Below, piece after piece: positions 35,733 through 44,472 of a DNA stretch of 64,000 nt. The number at the start of each line of letters is the position of its first letter. The stretch's first letter is position 1. The position numbers were made by a program, and so were the translations under genes. This DNA comes from DASXHD01 sp036488725 (lineage in GTDB: Bacteria > Myxococcota_A > Polyangia > Polyangiales > Polyangiaceae). A model generated the notes under the pieces. That model was given only the letters and a program-made list of their open reading frames with translations. It was not told the DNA's origin and did no database searches. The stretch covers positions 1 to 64,000 of the forward strand of contig DASXHD010000113.1 of NCBI GenBank assembly GCA_036488725.1. Direction: 5' to 3'.

Positions 35733-37562
35733 GTGCGCCGCGCGAAGGCATGCATGGTGGGCGCGGTGGCGCTCTCGCTCGCGGGCTGCAAAGGCTGCAA
35801 GAACGATCATCCCTACGTGCCGTACTCGATCGCGAGCGACGCGGGCGAGACCGAGAGCGCCGAAGTGCTCGACGCGGGCGACGACGCGGCCGAGGCCGCT
35901 GTCGAAATCTCGGCGACGACGGCGCCCGCTCACGCGTCGAGCTGGACGCTCTCGGGCCTCGCGCTCGTCGCGCCGCCCGCGATGGTGTTCGAGCTCGGCG
36001 TCGTGCGCGACTTCGACGGCGACGGCAAACCGGACGCGGTCGCGATCGCGCGCAACAAAACCGAAGAGAACGATTTCGGAACGCTCCTCTATTATCACGG
36101 CGAAAACGGCGGCCTCGCCGCGCCGCTGACGGTCGCCGTGCCGCCCGCGCTCGGACCGAAAGGCGTCGCCTGCACGCCGAAGCGAACGATGTCCGCCGTC
36201 GGCCGTCATTCGCTCTGGCTCGAGCTCGCGGCGCAGTGTCCTTCGACGCTTCGCGATCCGATGCGGCAGATTTCGGTTTGGTCGTTTCGCGCGCCGCAGC
36301 CGCGAGAGCATCTCTCGGCGCTGGTGATCGATCCGCCGGGCGCGCCGAAGCTCACATTTTTGGTCGACGCGTCGGATGCGGACGGGGACGGCCTCGACGA
36401 CGTGCGTTTGCGCGTGCGCGCCGAGGGCGGCGACGCGCCGTTCGAGCCGCTGCCGCGCGCCGAGGCGAGCGTCCGCTGGTTCGATCGCCCTGCGGGGATG
36501 AGCCGCGATCCCGATGGGCCCGACGGCTCGCTCCGCTACTTCGCGTCGATGCTCGCGGTGCGCGCGGCGAAAGTGAAGGACGCGCCGACGGTCCTCGCGC
36601 AAGCGCGCGCGGTGCACGTCCTCTGGTCGGCGCTGTGCGGCGGCGCGGACGCGCGCATCACGCATTTCTTCGGCGGCGGTCCGCTCGCGTGCGGTTCGAG
36701 CCGCGCGCTCGAAGAGGCGGGCCTCGCCGAGGCGCGCGCGGACGCGGTGCTCGGCGATCCGCTGGCGGCCGTCGCCGCGCTCGATCGCGCGCAGCTCCCC
36801 CCGGCGACCAAGACCGCGTCACGGACGAAAGACGCGGAGAATTGGATCACGCAAGTCGCGCCGATCGTCCAAGCGTCACAAGTTCGCGCGATCGCCGCGG
36901 TGCCGCTCGCGTCGCGCGGAACGACGCCGGCGTGGGGCGCGCTCGCGTTCGAGCCGTCGGGCAAGTTGCTCGTACGCACCGTCGCCGGCGTCGTGCGCGT
37001 CGATCCGGATCAAGGCGACGAGAACGACGCGAGCGACGTCCCGGCGTGGCCGACGAGCGTCACGTCGCCCGACGGCACGCAGCGTTTCGTCGAAGCGTAC
37101 GACGCGTGCGACGGCATTTCGCTCCACGCGACGCTCATGAAGACCGACGCCGGTGACGTGACCGACGTTCGCTTGCCGATCGCGCCCCGTCTCGGCGCGC
37201 GCTGCACGTCGGCGAAGGGCGTTCCGGTCGCGACCGTGCCGCTCGCGTGGACCGTGGGTGGGCTCGAGACGATCGTCGAAGGACAAAAGCTCCTCGTGCT
37301 CGGCGATCGCGCGTCGCTGCTCAAAGCCGCGATCGCGCCGCTCAGCCCGCACGGCTCGGCACGCTCGCCCGACGCCAGGACGTTTGCGTTCGCGACGTCG
37401 CTCGGGATCCTCGTGCAAGGCGAGACGAAGTCGCGCTTGGTTCGCGCGACCGATCTCGACGGCACGTACGCCGAGCAGCGCGGCTGCACCGTGTCGAACG
37501 ACGCGACGCACGTCGCGTGCGTGCGCGCCGGCAAGGCGTGGGTCGCTACGCTCGCGCCTTGA
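35733..37562 (+). CDS. FG-GAP/VCBS-like lipoprotein
   Basis: About 609 residues. GTG start followed by a lipoprotein signal with lipobox LAGC, an acidic Ala-rich spacer, then FG-GAP-like calcium motifs (VRDFDGDGKPDAVAIA and DASDADGDGLDDVRLRV) typical of integrin-alpha beta-propellers, and a C-terminal part with further beta-propeller-like strands. It is an exported surface protein, role unknown. Alternative starts are TTG 35697 and ATG 35754. Its end overlaps the convergent TetR gene by 17 bases. Confidence 0.8.
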   Translation: MRRAKACMVGAVALSLAGCKGCKNDHPYVPYSIASDAGETESAEVLDAGDDAAEAAVEISATTAPAHASSWTLSGLALVAPPAMVFELGVVRDFDGDGKPDAVAIARNKTEENDFGTLLYYHGENGGLAAPLTVAVPPALGPKGVACTPKRTMSAVGRHSLWLELAAQCPSTLRDPMRQISVWSFRAPQPREHLSALVIDPPGAPKLTFLVDASDADGDGLDDVRLRVRAEGGDAPFEPLPRAEASVRWFDRPAGMSRDPDGPDGSLRYFASMLAVRAAKVKDAPTVLAQARAVHVLWSALCGGADARITHFFGGGPLACGSSRALEEAGLAEARADAVLGDPLAAVAALDRAQLPPATKTASRTKDAENWITQVAPIVQASQVRAIAAVPLASRGTTPAWGALAFEPSGKLLVRTVAGVVRVDPDQGDENDASDVPAWPTSVTSPDGTQRFVEAYDACDGISLHATLMKTDAGDVTDVRLPIAPRLGARCTSAKGVPVATVPLAWTVGGLETIVEGQKLLVLGDRASLLKAAIAPLSPHGSARSPDARTFAFATSLGILVQGETKSRLVRATDLDGTYAEQRGCTVSNDATHVACVRAGKAWVATLAP

Positions 37563-38160
37563 GCACGGCGTCGATCGACGCGCGCAGAAGCTCGGTCGCG
37601 GCGGACGCCGAGAGCTGCATCGCGTAACGCATCGTGTCCCACGTGCGGCCGTGCGACAGGAGATCGAGCGCGTCGAGAAGCTTCTGGCGATCGGGACGCG
37701 CCTCGAGCTCGGCGGCGAAGACCTGCTCGACCTCGCGGCGACGGCGCTGCCACGCCTCGTCGCTCGCTCGGCCGATCGCAGTCGACCCCGCGTTGGCCGC
37801 GGCGAGCGTCACCGACGCGGCCCGCCGCACCGGCGAGCAAAACTCGAGCTCGCGCCCGCGCGCGTCGGCGAACGCGGCGACGCGCTTCGAGAGCGGCGTC
37901 CGCGCGTCGACGTAGGCCTTCATCGGCTCGACGCGACGCGCGTGCTCCTCGACCGCCGCGACGAACAAATCTTCGCGCGAAGGGAAGTGCTGGCGAATCG
38001 AGCGCACCGCGACGTTCGCGCGCCGCGCGATTTGCGGCGCGGTCGGCGCGGGGTTGCCCTCTTCGATCAAATCGATCAGCGAGGCGACGATGGCTTTGTG
38101 CGTACGCGCGGACCGCTCACGGCGGCCGTCGCGTTTTTCGAGCGCGCGCTGCGGAAGCAT
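37546..38160 (-). CDS. TetR-family transcriptional regulator
   Basis: 204 residues with an N-terminal TetR helix-turn-helix (about 17-65, APQIARRANVAVRSIRQHFPSREDLF) and a variable ligand-binding C-terminal domain. It would repress transcription until bound by an unknown ligand. The gene lies 35 bases downstream of the azurin-like gene on the same strand, so the two may be in one transcript and autoregulated. The DNA-binding prediction is secure. The effector is unknown. Confidence 0.9.
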   Translation of the reverse strand: MLPQRALEKRDGRRERSARTHKAIVASLIDLIEEGNPAPTAPQIARRANVAVRSIRQHFPSREDLFVAAVEEHARRVEPMKAYVDARTPLSKRVAAFADARGRELEFCSPVRRAASVTLAAANAGSTAIGRASDEAWQRRRREVEQVFAAELEARPDRQKLLDALDLLSHGRTWDTMRYAMQLSASAATELLRASIDAVLKARA

Positions 38161-38195
38161 GCGCTCGAATGCGTATCACGTTTCGAGGCTGATTT

Positions 38196-38633
38196 TCACG
38201 GCGTGACGGTGAGCGTGCCGTGCATCGTCTGGTAGTGACCGGGGAACGTGCACATGAACGGGTAGCTGCCGGGCGCCGGCGCGGTGAACGACGTCTCGAC
38301 TTGCGTGCCCGGTTGGCTGAGCGGCGTGTGCGCGAGGACGTCCGCGTCGCCGGCCGGAACGTAACCCGCCGCTTCGCCCGCGGTCATGCCCGCGGTCGCG
38401 ACCTTCGCCTCGGTGCCCGGCTTCACGAGCACCCAGTTGTGCTTCATGACCGCGCTCGTCGCGTGGTTGGTGAGCACGACGTGGACGGTCTGGCCCGTCT
38501 TCACGGTGAAGGCGGTCGTGTCGTACGCCATCGTGTCGCCGACGGTGCCGAGGTTCAGCTCCGCGGTCTTGTGGCACGCTGCGGTCGAAGCGGCGATCGC
38601 AAACGCCGCCGAGAATGCAAAGAGCTTGTTCAT
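38196..38633 (-). CDS. Azurin-like cupredoxin lipoprotein
   Basis: 145 residues with lipobox TAAC (Cys20) and a cupredoxin domain. The type 1 copper ligands are all present: His65 in KHNWVLV, and Cys128, His133 and Met137 in CTFPGHYQTM, the azurin pattern C-T-F-P-G-H-x3-M. It would carry electrons in the periplasm. The lipid anchor is less usual for azurins. A possible partner is one of the haem lipoproteins in the window. Confidence 0.92.
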   Translation of the reverse strand: MNKLFAFSAAFAIAASTAACHKTAELNLGTVGDTMAYDTTAFTVKTGQTVHVVLTNHATSAVMKHNWVLVKPGTEAKVATAGMTAGEAAGYVPAGDADVLAHTPLSQPGTQVETSFTAPAPGSYPFMCTFPGHYQTMHGTLTVTP

Positions 38634-38665
38634 GGCCGGGGTTTTGGTCCCGTCGCGTTCGCTCG

Positions 38666-39463
38666 TCAAGGGGACAATGGTTGGGATTCCAACCATTTCA
38701 CGACCGCGGCGCGCCGCACCGGCCCGCCGTGCCCGAGATAGAACGTCTCCACGCCGAGGCCGAGCAGCGCGCGAACGTTCGCGCGGTTCTTCACCGGGTC
38801 GGCCTGGTAGAGGTGCTCGCGCGGGCTGTGCGGAAAAAAGAGGCCGCCGAGATCGCCGCCGGCGATCATGTCGCCGACGAACGCGCCGTGATCGGCGAGC
38901 AGGACGACGATCGAGCCGGGCGTGTGGCCGGGCATCGCCACGATTTTTCCGGCGAGGCCCCACGGCGCGAGGTCGAGGCTCTCACCCGGGGCGACGAGCA
39001 CGTCGGGCTGGAGCTGCGGGTAGATGCTCGTAATGAAGGGCTTCAATAAAGCGCCGGCGAAACCCGTCGGCCTGAGCTCGTCGTTGTGGCCGGCCGTGGC
39101 GAGCGGCAGGTCCCCCGCGCCAAGGATCACTTTCGCGCGCGCGAGCTTCTGGATGTCGGACGCGAGCCCGGCGTGATCGGCGTGACCGTGCGTCAAGACG
39201 ACGAGCGCGACCGAGCTCGTCGCGACGCCGTACTCGGCGAGCGCCGCGTCGAGATCGTCCATGTCGCCGATCGTTCCCGAGTCGACGAGGATCGGTCGCC
39301 GCGCACGAATCAAAAAAACGTTCGAGAGCCGCAGCGGGATCTGCACGATCTCGGCGCTCCCGCCGCCCACGAGCGGCGCCCGCCCGACGACCGCCGGCCC
39401 CGCGCACCCGAGCACGAATAGCGCGACGATGAGGCACAGGATCCGTGCAGTGTGCATCGACAT
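38666..39463 (-). CDS. MBL-fold metallo-hydrolase lipoprotein
   Basis: 265 residues with a lipoprotein signal (lipobox VLGC) and the metallo-beta-lactamase fold: HxHxDH in THGHADHAG, a later His in MPGHTPGSIVVL, Asp in GDMIAGGD, and the final His in YLGHGG. The family hydrolyses esters, thioesters or lactones with two zinc ions; the substrate here is unknown. ATGs at 39463 and 39457 are equally plausible. The start is only 9 bases from that of the divergent small gene. Confidence 0.85.
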   Translation of the reverse strand: MSMHTARILCLIVALFVLGCAGPAVVGRAPLVGGGSAEIVQIPLRLSNVFLIRARRPILVDSGTIGDMDDLDAALAEYGVATSSVALVVLTHGHADHAGLASDIQKLARAKVILGAGDLPLATAGHNDELRPTGFAGALLKPFITSIYPQLQPDVLVAPGESLDLAPWGLAGKIVAMPGHTPGSIVVLLADHGAFVGDMIAGGDLGGLFFPHSPREHLYQADPVKNRANVRALLGLGVETFYLGHGGPVRRAAVVKWLESQPLSP

Positions 39464-39472
39464 CGCATTACC

Positions 39473-39889
39473 ATGGCGTCCGTGCGGTGGGCGATCGTGA
39501 CGGCAGGAATCTTCGCGGCGACGGGCGCGCTCGCGGACGACGCCGGCGCGCGGCCCGACGTCGCCGTGGAGCTTCGCTGCCCGGGGTCGCAAGGGATCGG
39601 CCGCGTGCGATGCATGGTCGAAGCGATCCCCGAGGGCGGCCGGACGATCTCCTGGGCGGACGTCGTCGTCGTGCGAACGCCGCCTTTCGCGACGCCGCTC
39701 CGTGGGCGCCTCGCGCCGGGCGACGCGCTCGATCAAGCGAGCGACCGCTGGCGCTGGGAGTTCGCGCTCGCGGCTCGCACGCGCGGTCGCGGCGACGTCA
39801 CGGTGCGCGTGCGCGCGGTCGTCTGCGATCATGGCGCGTGCGGCGCGTGGCAGCGCGAGGTCACCGCGCCGCTCGTCGTCGGCGAATGA
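39473..39889 (+). CDS. Hypothetical exported protein
   Basis: 138 residues with an N-terminal signal peptide (about 1-22, cleavage near GALA-DD) and a mature part with four Cys and beta-rich composition. No family is recognised. It is followed four bases later by the next lipoprotein gene, so the two are probably co-transcribed. Its first codons overlap the promoter region of the divergent MBL gene. Confidence 0.65.
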   Translation: MASVRWAIVTAGIFAATGALADDAGARPDVAVELRCPGSQGIGRVRCMVEAIPEGGRTISWADVVVVRTPPFATPLRGRLAPGDALDQASDRWRWEFALAARTRGRGDVTVRVRAVVCDHGACGAWQREVTAPLVVGE

Positions 39890-39893
39890 GACC

Positions 39894-40697
39894 ATGAGCG
39901 CGCGCGTTCTTGCTTCCATGCATTGGCGTGTCGTGGCCAGCATGATGCTCGCCGCGTGCGGCGCGCCCGCCCCCGCGCGTGTCGCGCCGCCGCCACCCGC
40001 CGCGTCCGCGTCCGCGCCGCCGGTCGCGTCGGCGCCGGTTCCGGACTCGACCGAGCCCGAAACCGCGGTCGTCGGGCCGCCCATTCAGGTCATCGTCGCG
40101 GCGCCGCCTGCACCGTACCTAGAGCTCGGCGAGATCGCCGCCGCCGTCCCGCAGATCGTCTTTCGTGGCGACGCTTCGGGCAGCGCGTTTTGCCCGGGCA
40201 TCACGCCCGTGAGACTCGCGTGGGACGGGCCGGTGCCGGCGGTCACCTTCGTCGGGATGATCCTGCCGGTCGCGTGGCGCGATGGCGCGCGCGTCGTCGC
40301 GACGGGCTCGGTGCTCTTGCCCGCGACGTGGGCTCCGTCGCTGGGCGCCGTCCGGAGCGGCGATCTTGGTCGCGCCGACGTGGAGGCGCCGTCGCTCGTC
40401 GAGTCGCTCGGGCCACGCCTCGGTCGCGCGGTCGCAGCGTGCGCGTTATCGGGCGCGCGGCCGAAACCGCCGAACCCCAAGGCACCGTTCGATCGCTGGA
40501 CGCAGTCGATGACCCTCGAGCGCGCAGGCTGCGTCTTGGCCAAGCGCGCGCGCGCGGTCGCGATCGAAGACTCCGTCGGAATGCTGTTCGCGCTGAGCAA
40601 CGAATCTCACACGCTGCTGGAGGTCTCGGCGACGCTCGGCCGACACGACGACAGGCTCTGCATCGCGTCCGCGGCCGCGCGCATTCCCGAGCTCTAG
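39894..40697 (+). CDS. Hypothetical lipoprotein
   Basis: 267 residues. Lipobox LAAC is followed by a Pro/Ala-rich spacer and a beta-rich domain containing Cys in AFCPG, ACALS, AGCVL and RLCIA. No family is recognised. It is downstream of the small exported protein by four bases. Function unknown; location in the envelope inferred from the lipobox. Confidence 0.7.
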   Translation: MSARVLASMHWRVVASMMLAACGAPAPARVAPPPPAASASAPPVASAPVPDSTEPETAVVGPPIQVIVAAPPAPYLELGEIAAAVPQIVFRGDASGSAFCPGITPVRLAWDGPVPAVTFVGMILPVAWRDGARVVATGSVLLPATWAPSLGAVRSGDLGRADVEAPSLVESLGPRLGRAVAACALSGARPKPPNPKAPFDRWTQSMTLERAGCVLAKRARAVAIEDSVGMLFALSNESHTLLEVSATLGRHDDRLCIASAAARIPEL

Positions 40698-40738
40698 GAA
40701 GTTGGCCCGCCGCGGGCGCGCGCGTTAGCCCTCGAAGC

Positions 40739-41461
40739 ATGCAGCTCCCCGGCCGACTTCGTTTGACGACGCTCGGCGATTTGCTCGGCACGCTCCATCG
40801 CGCCGGCGCGTCGGGCACCCTCGAGCTCGTCGAAGATCGCGGGCGCGCGCACCGCGTTCACGTTTCGAGCGGTCTCGTCACGTCGGTCGAAATCGACGGC
40901 GCGAGCCCGACGCTCTCCGAGCTCCTCAAGAGCGCGGGCCTCGACGAAGCCACGCTTCGCCGCGCCCTGCTTCGATCGCTCGCGTCGCGACGCCTCGTCG
41001 GCGAAGTGCTCGCGCGCGACTTCCGCGTCTCGCCCGACGTCATCGACGGCGCGCTCCGCGCTCAGCTCGCGCTGCGCCTTCGCGTCCTCGAAACGCTCGA
41101 GGACGCGCGCGTCAGCTTTCGCGTCGCCGTGCGCCCGCCGCGCGAAGCGCTCCACGATCGCCCGCTCGAGCCGAGCGAGTTCCTGCACAGCCGCCGCCGC
41201 GCGCGCGATCGCGTGCGGGCCCCCGCGAGCGGCGATGCGCATCATCGTTCTCCGCGTGTCGCGTGCGGCGAATCCGATGGCGCCTACGCTCTTCTCGGCG
41301 TCGACCGCGACGCCGACGCGACCGAAATCCGCCGCGCCTTCCGCCGTCTCGCGCGCGAGCTCCACCCCGATCGCCACCCGCACGCGAGCGAGCCCGAGCG
41401 CCGCGCGCTCGCCGTCAAGTTCGCCCAAGTCGCCGCCGCCTACCAAGCGCTCGTGGCTTGA
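40739..41461 (+). CDS. DUF4388/PATAN-like and J-domain protein
   Basis: 240 residues. The first 60 (GTLHRAGASGTLELVEDRG and VHVSSGLVTSVEI) look like the PATAN/DUF4388 module common in myxobacterial signalling. The C-terminus is a J domain (about 175-240) with ALLGVDRDADATEIRRAFR and the HPD tripeptide in ELHPDRHP, which stimulates Hsp70 ATPase. It may link a signalling input to a DnaK chaperone. It lies 41 bases after the preceding lipoprotein gene. Confidence 0.85.
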   Translation: MQLPGRLRLTTLGDLLGTLHRAGASGTLELVEDRGRAHRVHVSSGLVTSVEIDGASPTLSELLKSAGLDEATLRRALLRSLASRRLVGEVLARDFRVSPDVIDGALRAQLALRLRVLETLEDARVSFRVAVRPPREALHDRPLEPSEFLHSRRRARDRVRAPASGDAHHRSPRVACGESDGAYALLGVDRDADATEIRRAFRRLARELHPDRHPHASEPERRALAVKFAQVAAAYQALVA

Positions 41462-41473
41462 AGCGCGCGAGCG

Positions 41474-42321
41474 TCACGGTGTCGTGGCGAGCACGACGTT
41501 GTCGTAGTGATAACCCTGCGCGCTGCTCGGCCCCTGCACGTACTCGACGCCGAGCTGATAGAGGATCGACCCGAAGCCAGTGTAGTCGAACGTCTCCGAA
41601 AGAATGGTGATGCCATCGAGCGTGACCCGCGCGGCGCGTGTGTCGAGATCGTAGGTCATCGAAAAGCGGTGCCACTTCGTGAGGTCGACGACGCCGGCGT
41701 CGGCCATGTGCCCGTACGAGCCGCCGCCGTCGTTCAAATCTTGCTCGGTGATCGTGATCGAGCTCGCCGCGATGTCGAGACGCACGTAGAAGCCCGCGAC
41801 CGTGAAGAGCGAGAGGAGCGCACCGCTGGCTTGGTCGACTTTGAAATCGAACGCCAACGAGACCTTGCTCGCGCCGAGGCCGGTCGCGATCCAGCCCTCC
41901 GCGGACGCGTTGCCGGGGTACGCCGGGAGCGGCGGGATGCTGACGACGAGCGCGTTCGGCGGTGAGTCGTCGCTCGCGCCGAGGGCGATCGCCGGCGACG
42001 CGTCGCACAGGTTGCAGGTCACGTGCTGCGTCTGCGGCGGCGCGCTGTCGGGCTCGTCGTAGTCGGCGCAGAAAAAAAGTTCGCATTCGGTGGCGGCGAC
42101 TGCGTCGCGCAAAAGTGCACGTCGGGACCTGCGTCGGCGATCGATTCCGACGACGCGTCGACGGGTGAAGGCTCCGACGTCGCGTCGATCGCGGGACCGT
42201 CGGCTTCGCCCGCGTCGCCGGCGTCGCCCGCGTAGCCATCGAAGTCGAAGAGGAGCGAGCATCCAGCCAAGGGCGCGACGAGGACGAAGAGCGACGCCCA
42301 GCGCGGTTTCAAAAGAACCAT
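41474..42321 (-). pseudogene. Frameshifted lipoprotein with ConA/lamin-G-like domain
   Basis: The first part from the ATG at 42321 reads a lipoprotein signal (lipobox LAGC) and an Asp/Ala/Ser-rich spacer to FCATQSPPPNANFF. The matching continuation is in the -1 frame: FFCADYDEPDS, then about 190 residues of a LamG-like beta-sandwich ending in DNVVLATTP. The switch is at a run of seven T on the coding strand (A at 42072-42078); one more T restores a single frame of 282 residues. It overlaps the PEGA gene upstream. It could be a sequencing or assembly error, a true mutation, or slippage; the sequence alone cannot tell. Confidence 0.78.
42072..42078 (+). other. Homopolymer run at the frameshift
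   Basis: Seven consecutive A on the plus strand, T on the coding strand, where the lipoprotein frame breaks. Eight residues would restore the frame. Such a run allows either a read error or slippage. Confidence 0.7.
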
Positions 42322-43079
42322 CTCGCGCCCATGCTTTCGCCGCGGCTGGGTTGCGTCACCGCGGGTCGCGTCCAAAAGAGGATCAAGTCGACGGCGAGCG
42401 CGACGACCGCGATCGCGCCCGCGACGTCCGCGACGTTGAAGGCGGTCACGGTCGAAGCCACGTCGGACGGCGCGCAGTGACCTTTGCACGCGTCGAGATC
42501 GCTCTTCTTGGCGAGGCCGGTGATGCCGAAGCCCGCCCAGATCCCTGCGCTGACGAGGGCGACGCCCGACGTAATCCAGACGCTCGCCGGAACGGGCCTG
42601 CGCGAGCTCGCGACCGGAGGTGTCGCGCGCAGTGGCCGCGCCATCACGACGCGCACGACGCGGTCGCGCTCTCCTTCGCGCGCGACGATCGAAACCGTCG
42701 CCGACGCGTCTCCCGCTTGCACGCGGATCGCATGCGGCCCGGGGTCGACCTCGCGCGCCTTTCCGTCGACGGCGCCTGCGCTCTTGCCGTCGATGGCGAG
42801 CGTCGCTCCGACGACGTCGGTTCCATCCTCGCCGACCGCGGCCACGACGATCGACGGAACACGCGCTTCGAGCTTGACGAGATTGGCGGTGCAGATCGGG
42901 CGCATCGCCGGCGGGCAGGACTCCGACGAGCACGCGATGAGCGCCTCGCGCGCCTCGACCAAGCGTCCCTCGACCGCGCGTTGCGACGCGGTCGCGAACG
43001 CCGCCGTGCACGGCGTCGCGTGGGCCGCCGACGCGACGGTCAAAAAGGCGAGCGCGCCGAGCCGCCGTCCAATCAACAT
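42309..43079 (-). CDS. PEGA-type membrane protein, second module
   Basis: 256 residues: signal peptide, a short helical region with several Cys (about 25-70), a PEGA-like strand set (about 80-140, TLAIDGKSAGAVDGKAREVDPG), and two hydrophobic segments (about 167-188 and 215-240). It closely resembles in layout the PEGA protein at 20.6 kb. It overlaps the kinase stop by seven bases and the next lipoprotein start by 13 bases, so the three are co-translated. Function unknown. Confidence 0.8.
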   Translation of the reverse strand: MLIGRRLGALAFLTVASAAHATPCTAAFATASQRAVEGRLVEAREALIACSSESCPPAMRPICTANLVKLEARVPSIVVAAVGEDGTDVVGATLAIDGKSAGAVDGKAREVDPGPHAIRVQAGDASATVSIVAREGERDRVVRVVMARPLRATPPVASSRRPVPASVWITSGVALVSAGIWAGFGITGLAKKSDLDACKGHCAPSDVASTVTAFNVADVAGAIAVVALAVDLILFWTRPAVTQPSRGESMGARWFF

Positions 43080-44437
43080 CCGTCCTTCCAATGCTGGACG
43101 CCGTGGCTGTCGACGGTGAACGGCGGATCGCACCGCTTCGGCGAGCTCGCGCTCGGCCGGTGCGCGGGCCTCGCGGGCGCGGGCTGCGTCGCGCTCGCGC
43201 TCGGCGGCGGCGCGGTTTGGACGATTGGAGAAACCGTCGCCTCGGGCTTCGGAACGGGCGCTGCGATCTGCGACGTCACGGGCGCGGCCGGCACGACCGC
43301 CGGCTTCGGACGCGCCCAGAGCGCGAGCGCTCCGCCCAAGATGGCCACGGCGGCGCCGACCGCGAGCGGCGTGACCCAGCGCGCGCGACGCGACGCGACG
43401 ACCTCGCTCACTTGCGCGTTCGCCGTCCCCATCTCGCCGAGCTCGGTCGGCCCGAGTGGACGCGCGAGCGCATCGTCGGACCCCGTCTCGATGTCGCGCA
43501 CGCGCGCAGCGCGCTTCGCGAGCGTCGCCGCGCCGACGCTCTCCACCCAATCGCCGATCTCGCGCGTCGAGGCAGACCGCGCGCTCGCCTCGATCGCGAC
43601 CGCCATCTCGCGCGCGGTCGCGTATCGGTCCTTCGGATCGCGCGCGATCGCACGGACGACGACCGCCTCGAGCTCCGCCGGGATGTCCGCGCGTATCGAG
43701 CGCGGCGTCCGCGCGACGCCGTCGAGCACGGCGTTCATGATCGCGAGCGGACTGTCGCCGTCGAAGAGCCGCTCGCCGGTGAGCGCCTCCCACAAGACGA
43801 CGCCCGCGGCATAAACGTCGGCGCGCCGATCGACCGCGTGACCGCGGATTTGCTCCGGCGCCATGTACGCGGCTTTGCCCTTCACGACGCCGTCGCGCGT
43901 CGTTTGAAGGCGACCGGCCGCCTTCGCGATCCCGAAGTCGGCGATGCGCGCGGTGCCATCGACGCCGACGAGGATGTTTTGCGGCGAGACGTCGCGATGC
44001 ACGAGCCCGATGGGCTGTCCCTGATCGTCGAGCGCCTCGTGAGCCGCGTGGAGCCCGAGGAGCGCGGAAGCGACGATGGTCGAGACGACGGCGATCGGCG
44101 CGGGCTCGTTTCGCTCGCGCTGCGCGCGCAGCAACATCGAGAGCGTCGCGCCCGCGACGTACTCCATGACGAGCAGGAGCTCGGGATCCTCGCGCGCGAT
44201 GTCGAGCATCGCGACGACGTTCGGGTGCCGGATGCGCGCGGCGAGGCGCGCTTCGTCGACGAACATCGCGATGAAGTCCGGGTCCTTCGCGTACTGCCCG
44301 TGGAGACGTTTGATGGCGACCGTGCGCGCGAAGCCGTCCGAGCCGAGCATCCGCCCGTAATGGACCGTCGCCATTCCGCCCGCCGCGAGCTCGTCGTAGA
44401 CCACGTAGCGACCGACGCGGAAGCCCACGTTTCCCAC
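43073..44437 (-). CDS. Hanks-type Ser/Thr protein kinase, second module
   Basis: 454 residues from a GTG. Kinase domain about 10-280 with the glycine loop LAAGGMATV, IKRLH lysine, HRDVSPQNIL catalytic loop (Ser in place of the usual Lys after Val), DFG and MAPEQ. A transmembrane helix (about 350-372) and a Pro/Ala-rich tail ending in a short Cys-bracketed HGVQHWKDGC follow. The HRDVSPQN form is frequent in myxobacterial kinases and is active. Its ATG-proximal start is 35 bases from the divergent FHA regulator. The target is unknown. Confidence 0.94.
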   Translation of the reverse strand: MGNVGFRVGRYVVYDELAAGGMATVHYGRMLGSDGFARTVAIKRLHGQYAKDPDFIAMFVDEARLAARIRHPNVVAMLDIAREDPELLLVMEYVAGATLSMLLRAQRERNEPAPIAVVSTIVASALLGLHAAHEALDDQGQPIGLVHRDVSPQNILVGVDGTARIADFGIAKAAGRLQTTRDGVVKGKAAYMAPEQIRGHAVDRRADVYAAGVVLWEALTGERLFDGDSPLAIMNAVLDGVARTPRSIRADIPAELEAVVVRAIARDPKDRYATAREMAVAIEASARSASTREIGDWVESVGAATLAKRAARVRDIETGSDDALARPLGPTELGEMGTANAQVSEVVASRRARWVTPLAVGAAVAILGGALALWARPKPAVVPAAPVTSQIAAPVPKPEATVSPIVQTAPPPSASATQPAPARPAHRPSASSPKRCDPPFTVDSHGVQHWKDGC

Positions 44438-44472
44438 GTCGAAATCGTATCACCGTGTAAGCTCACGAGCGA

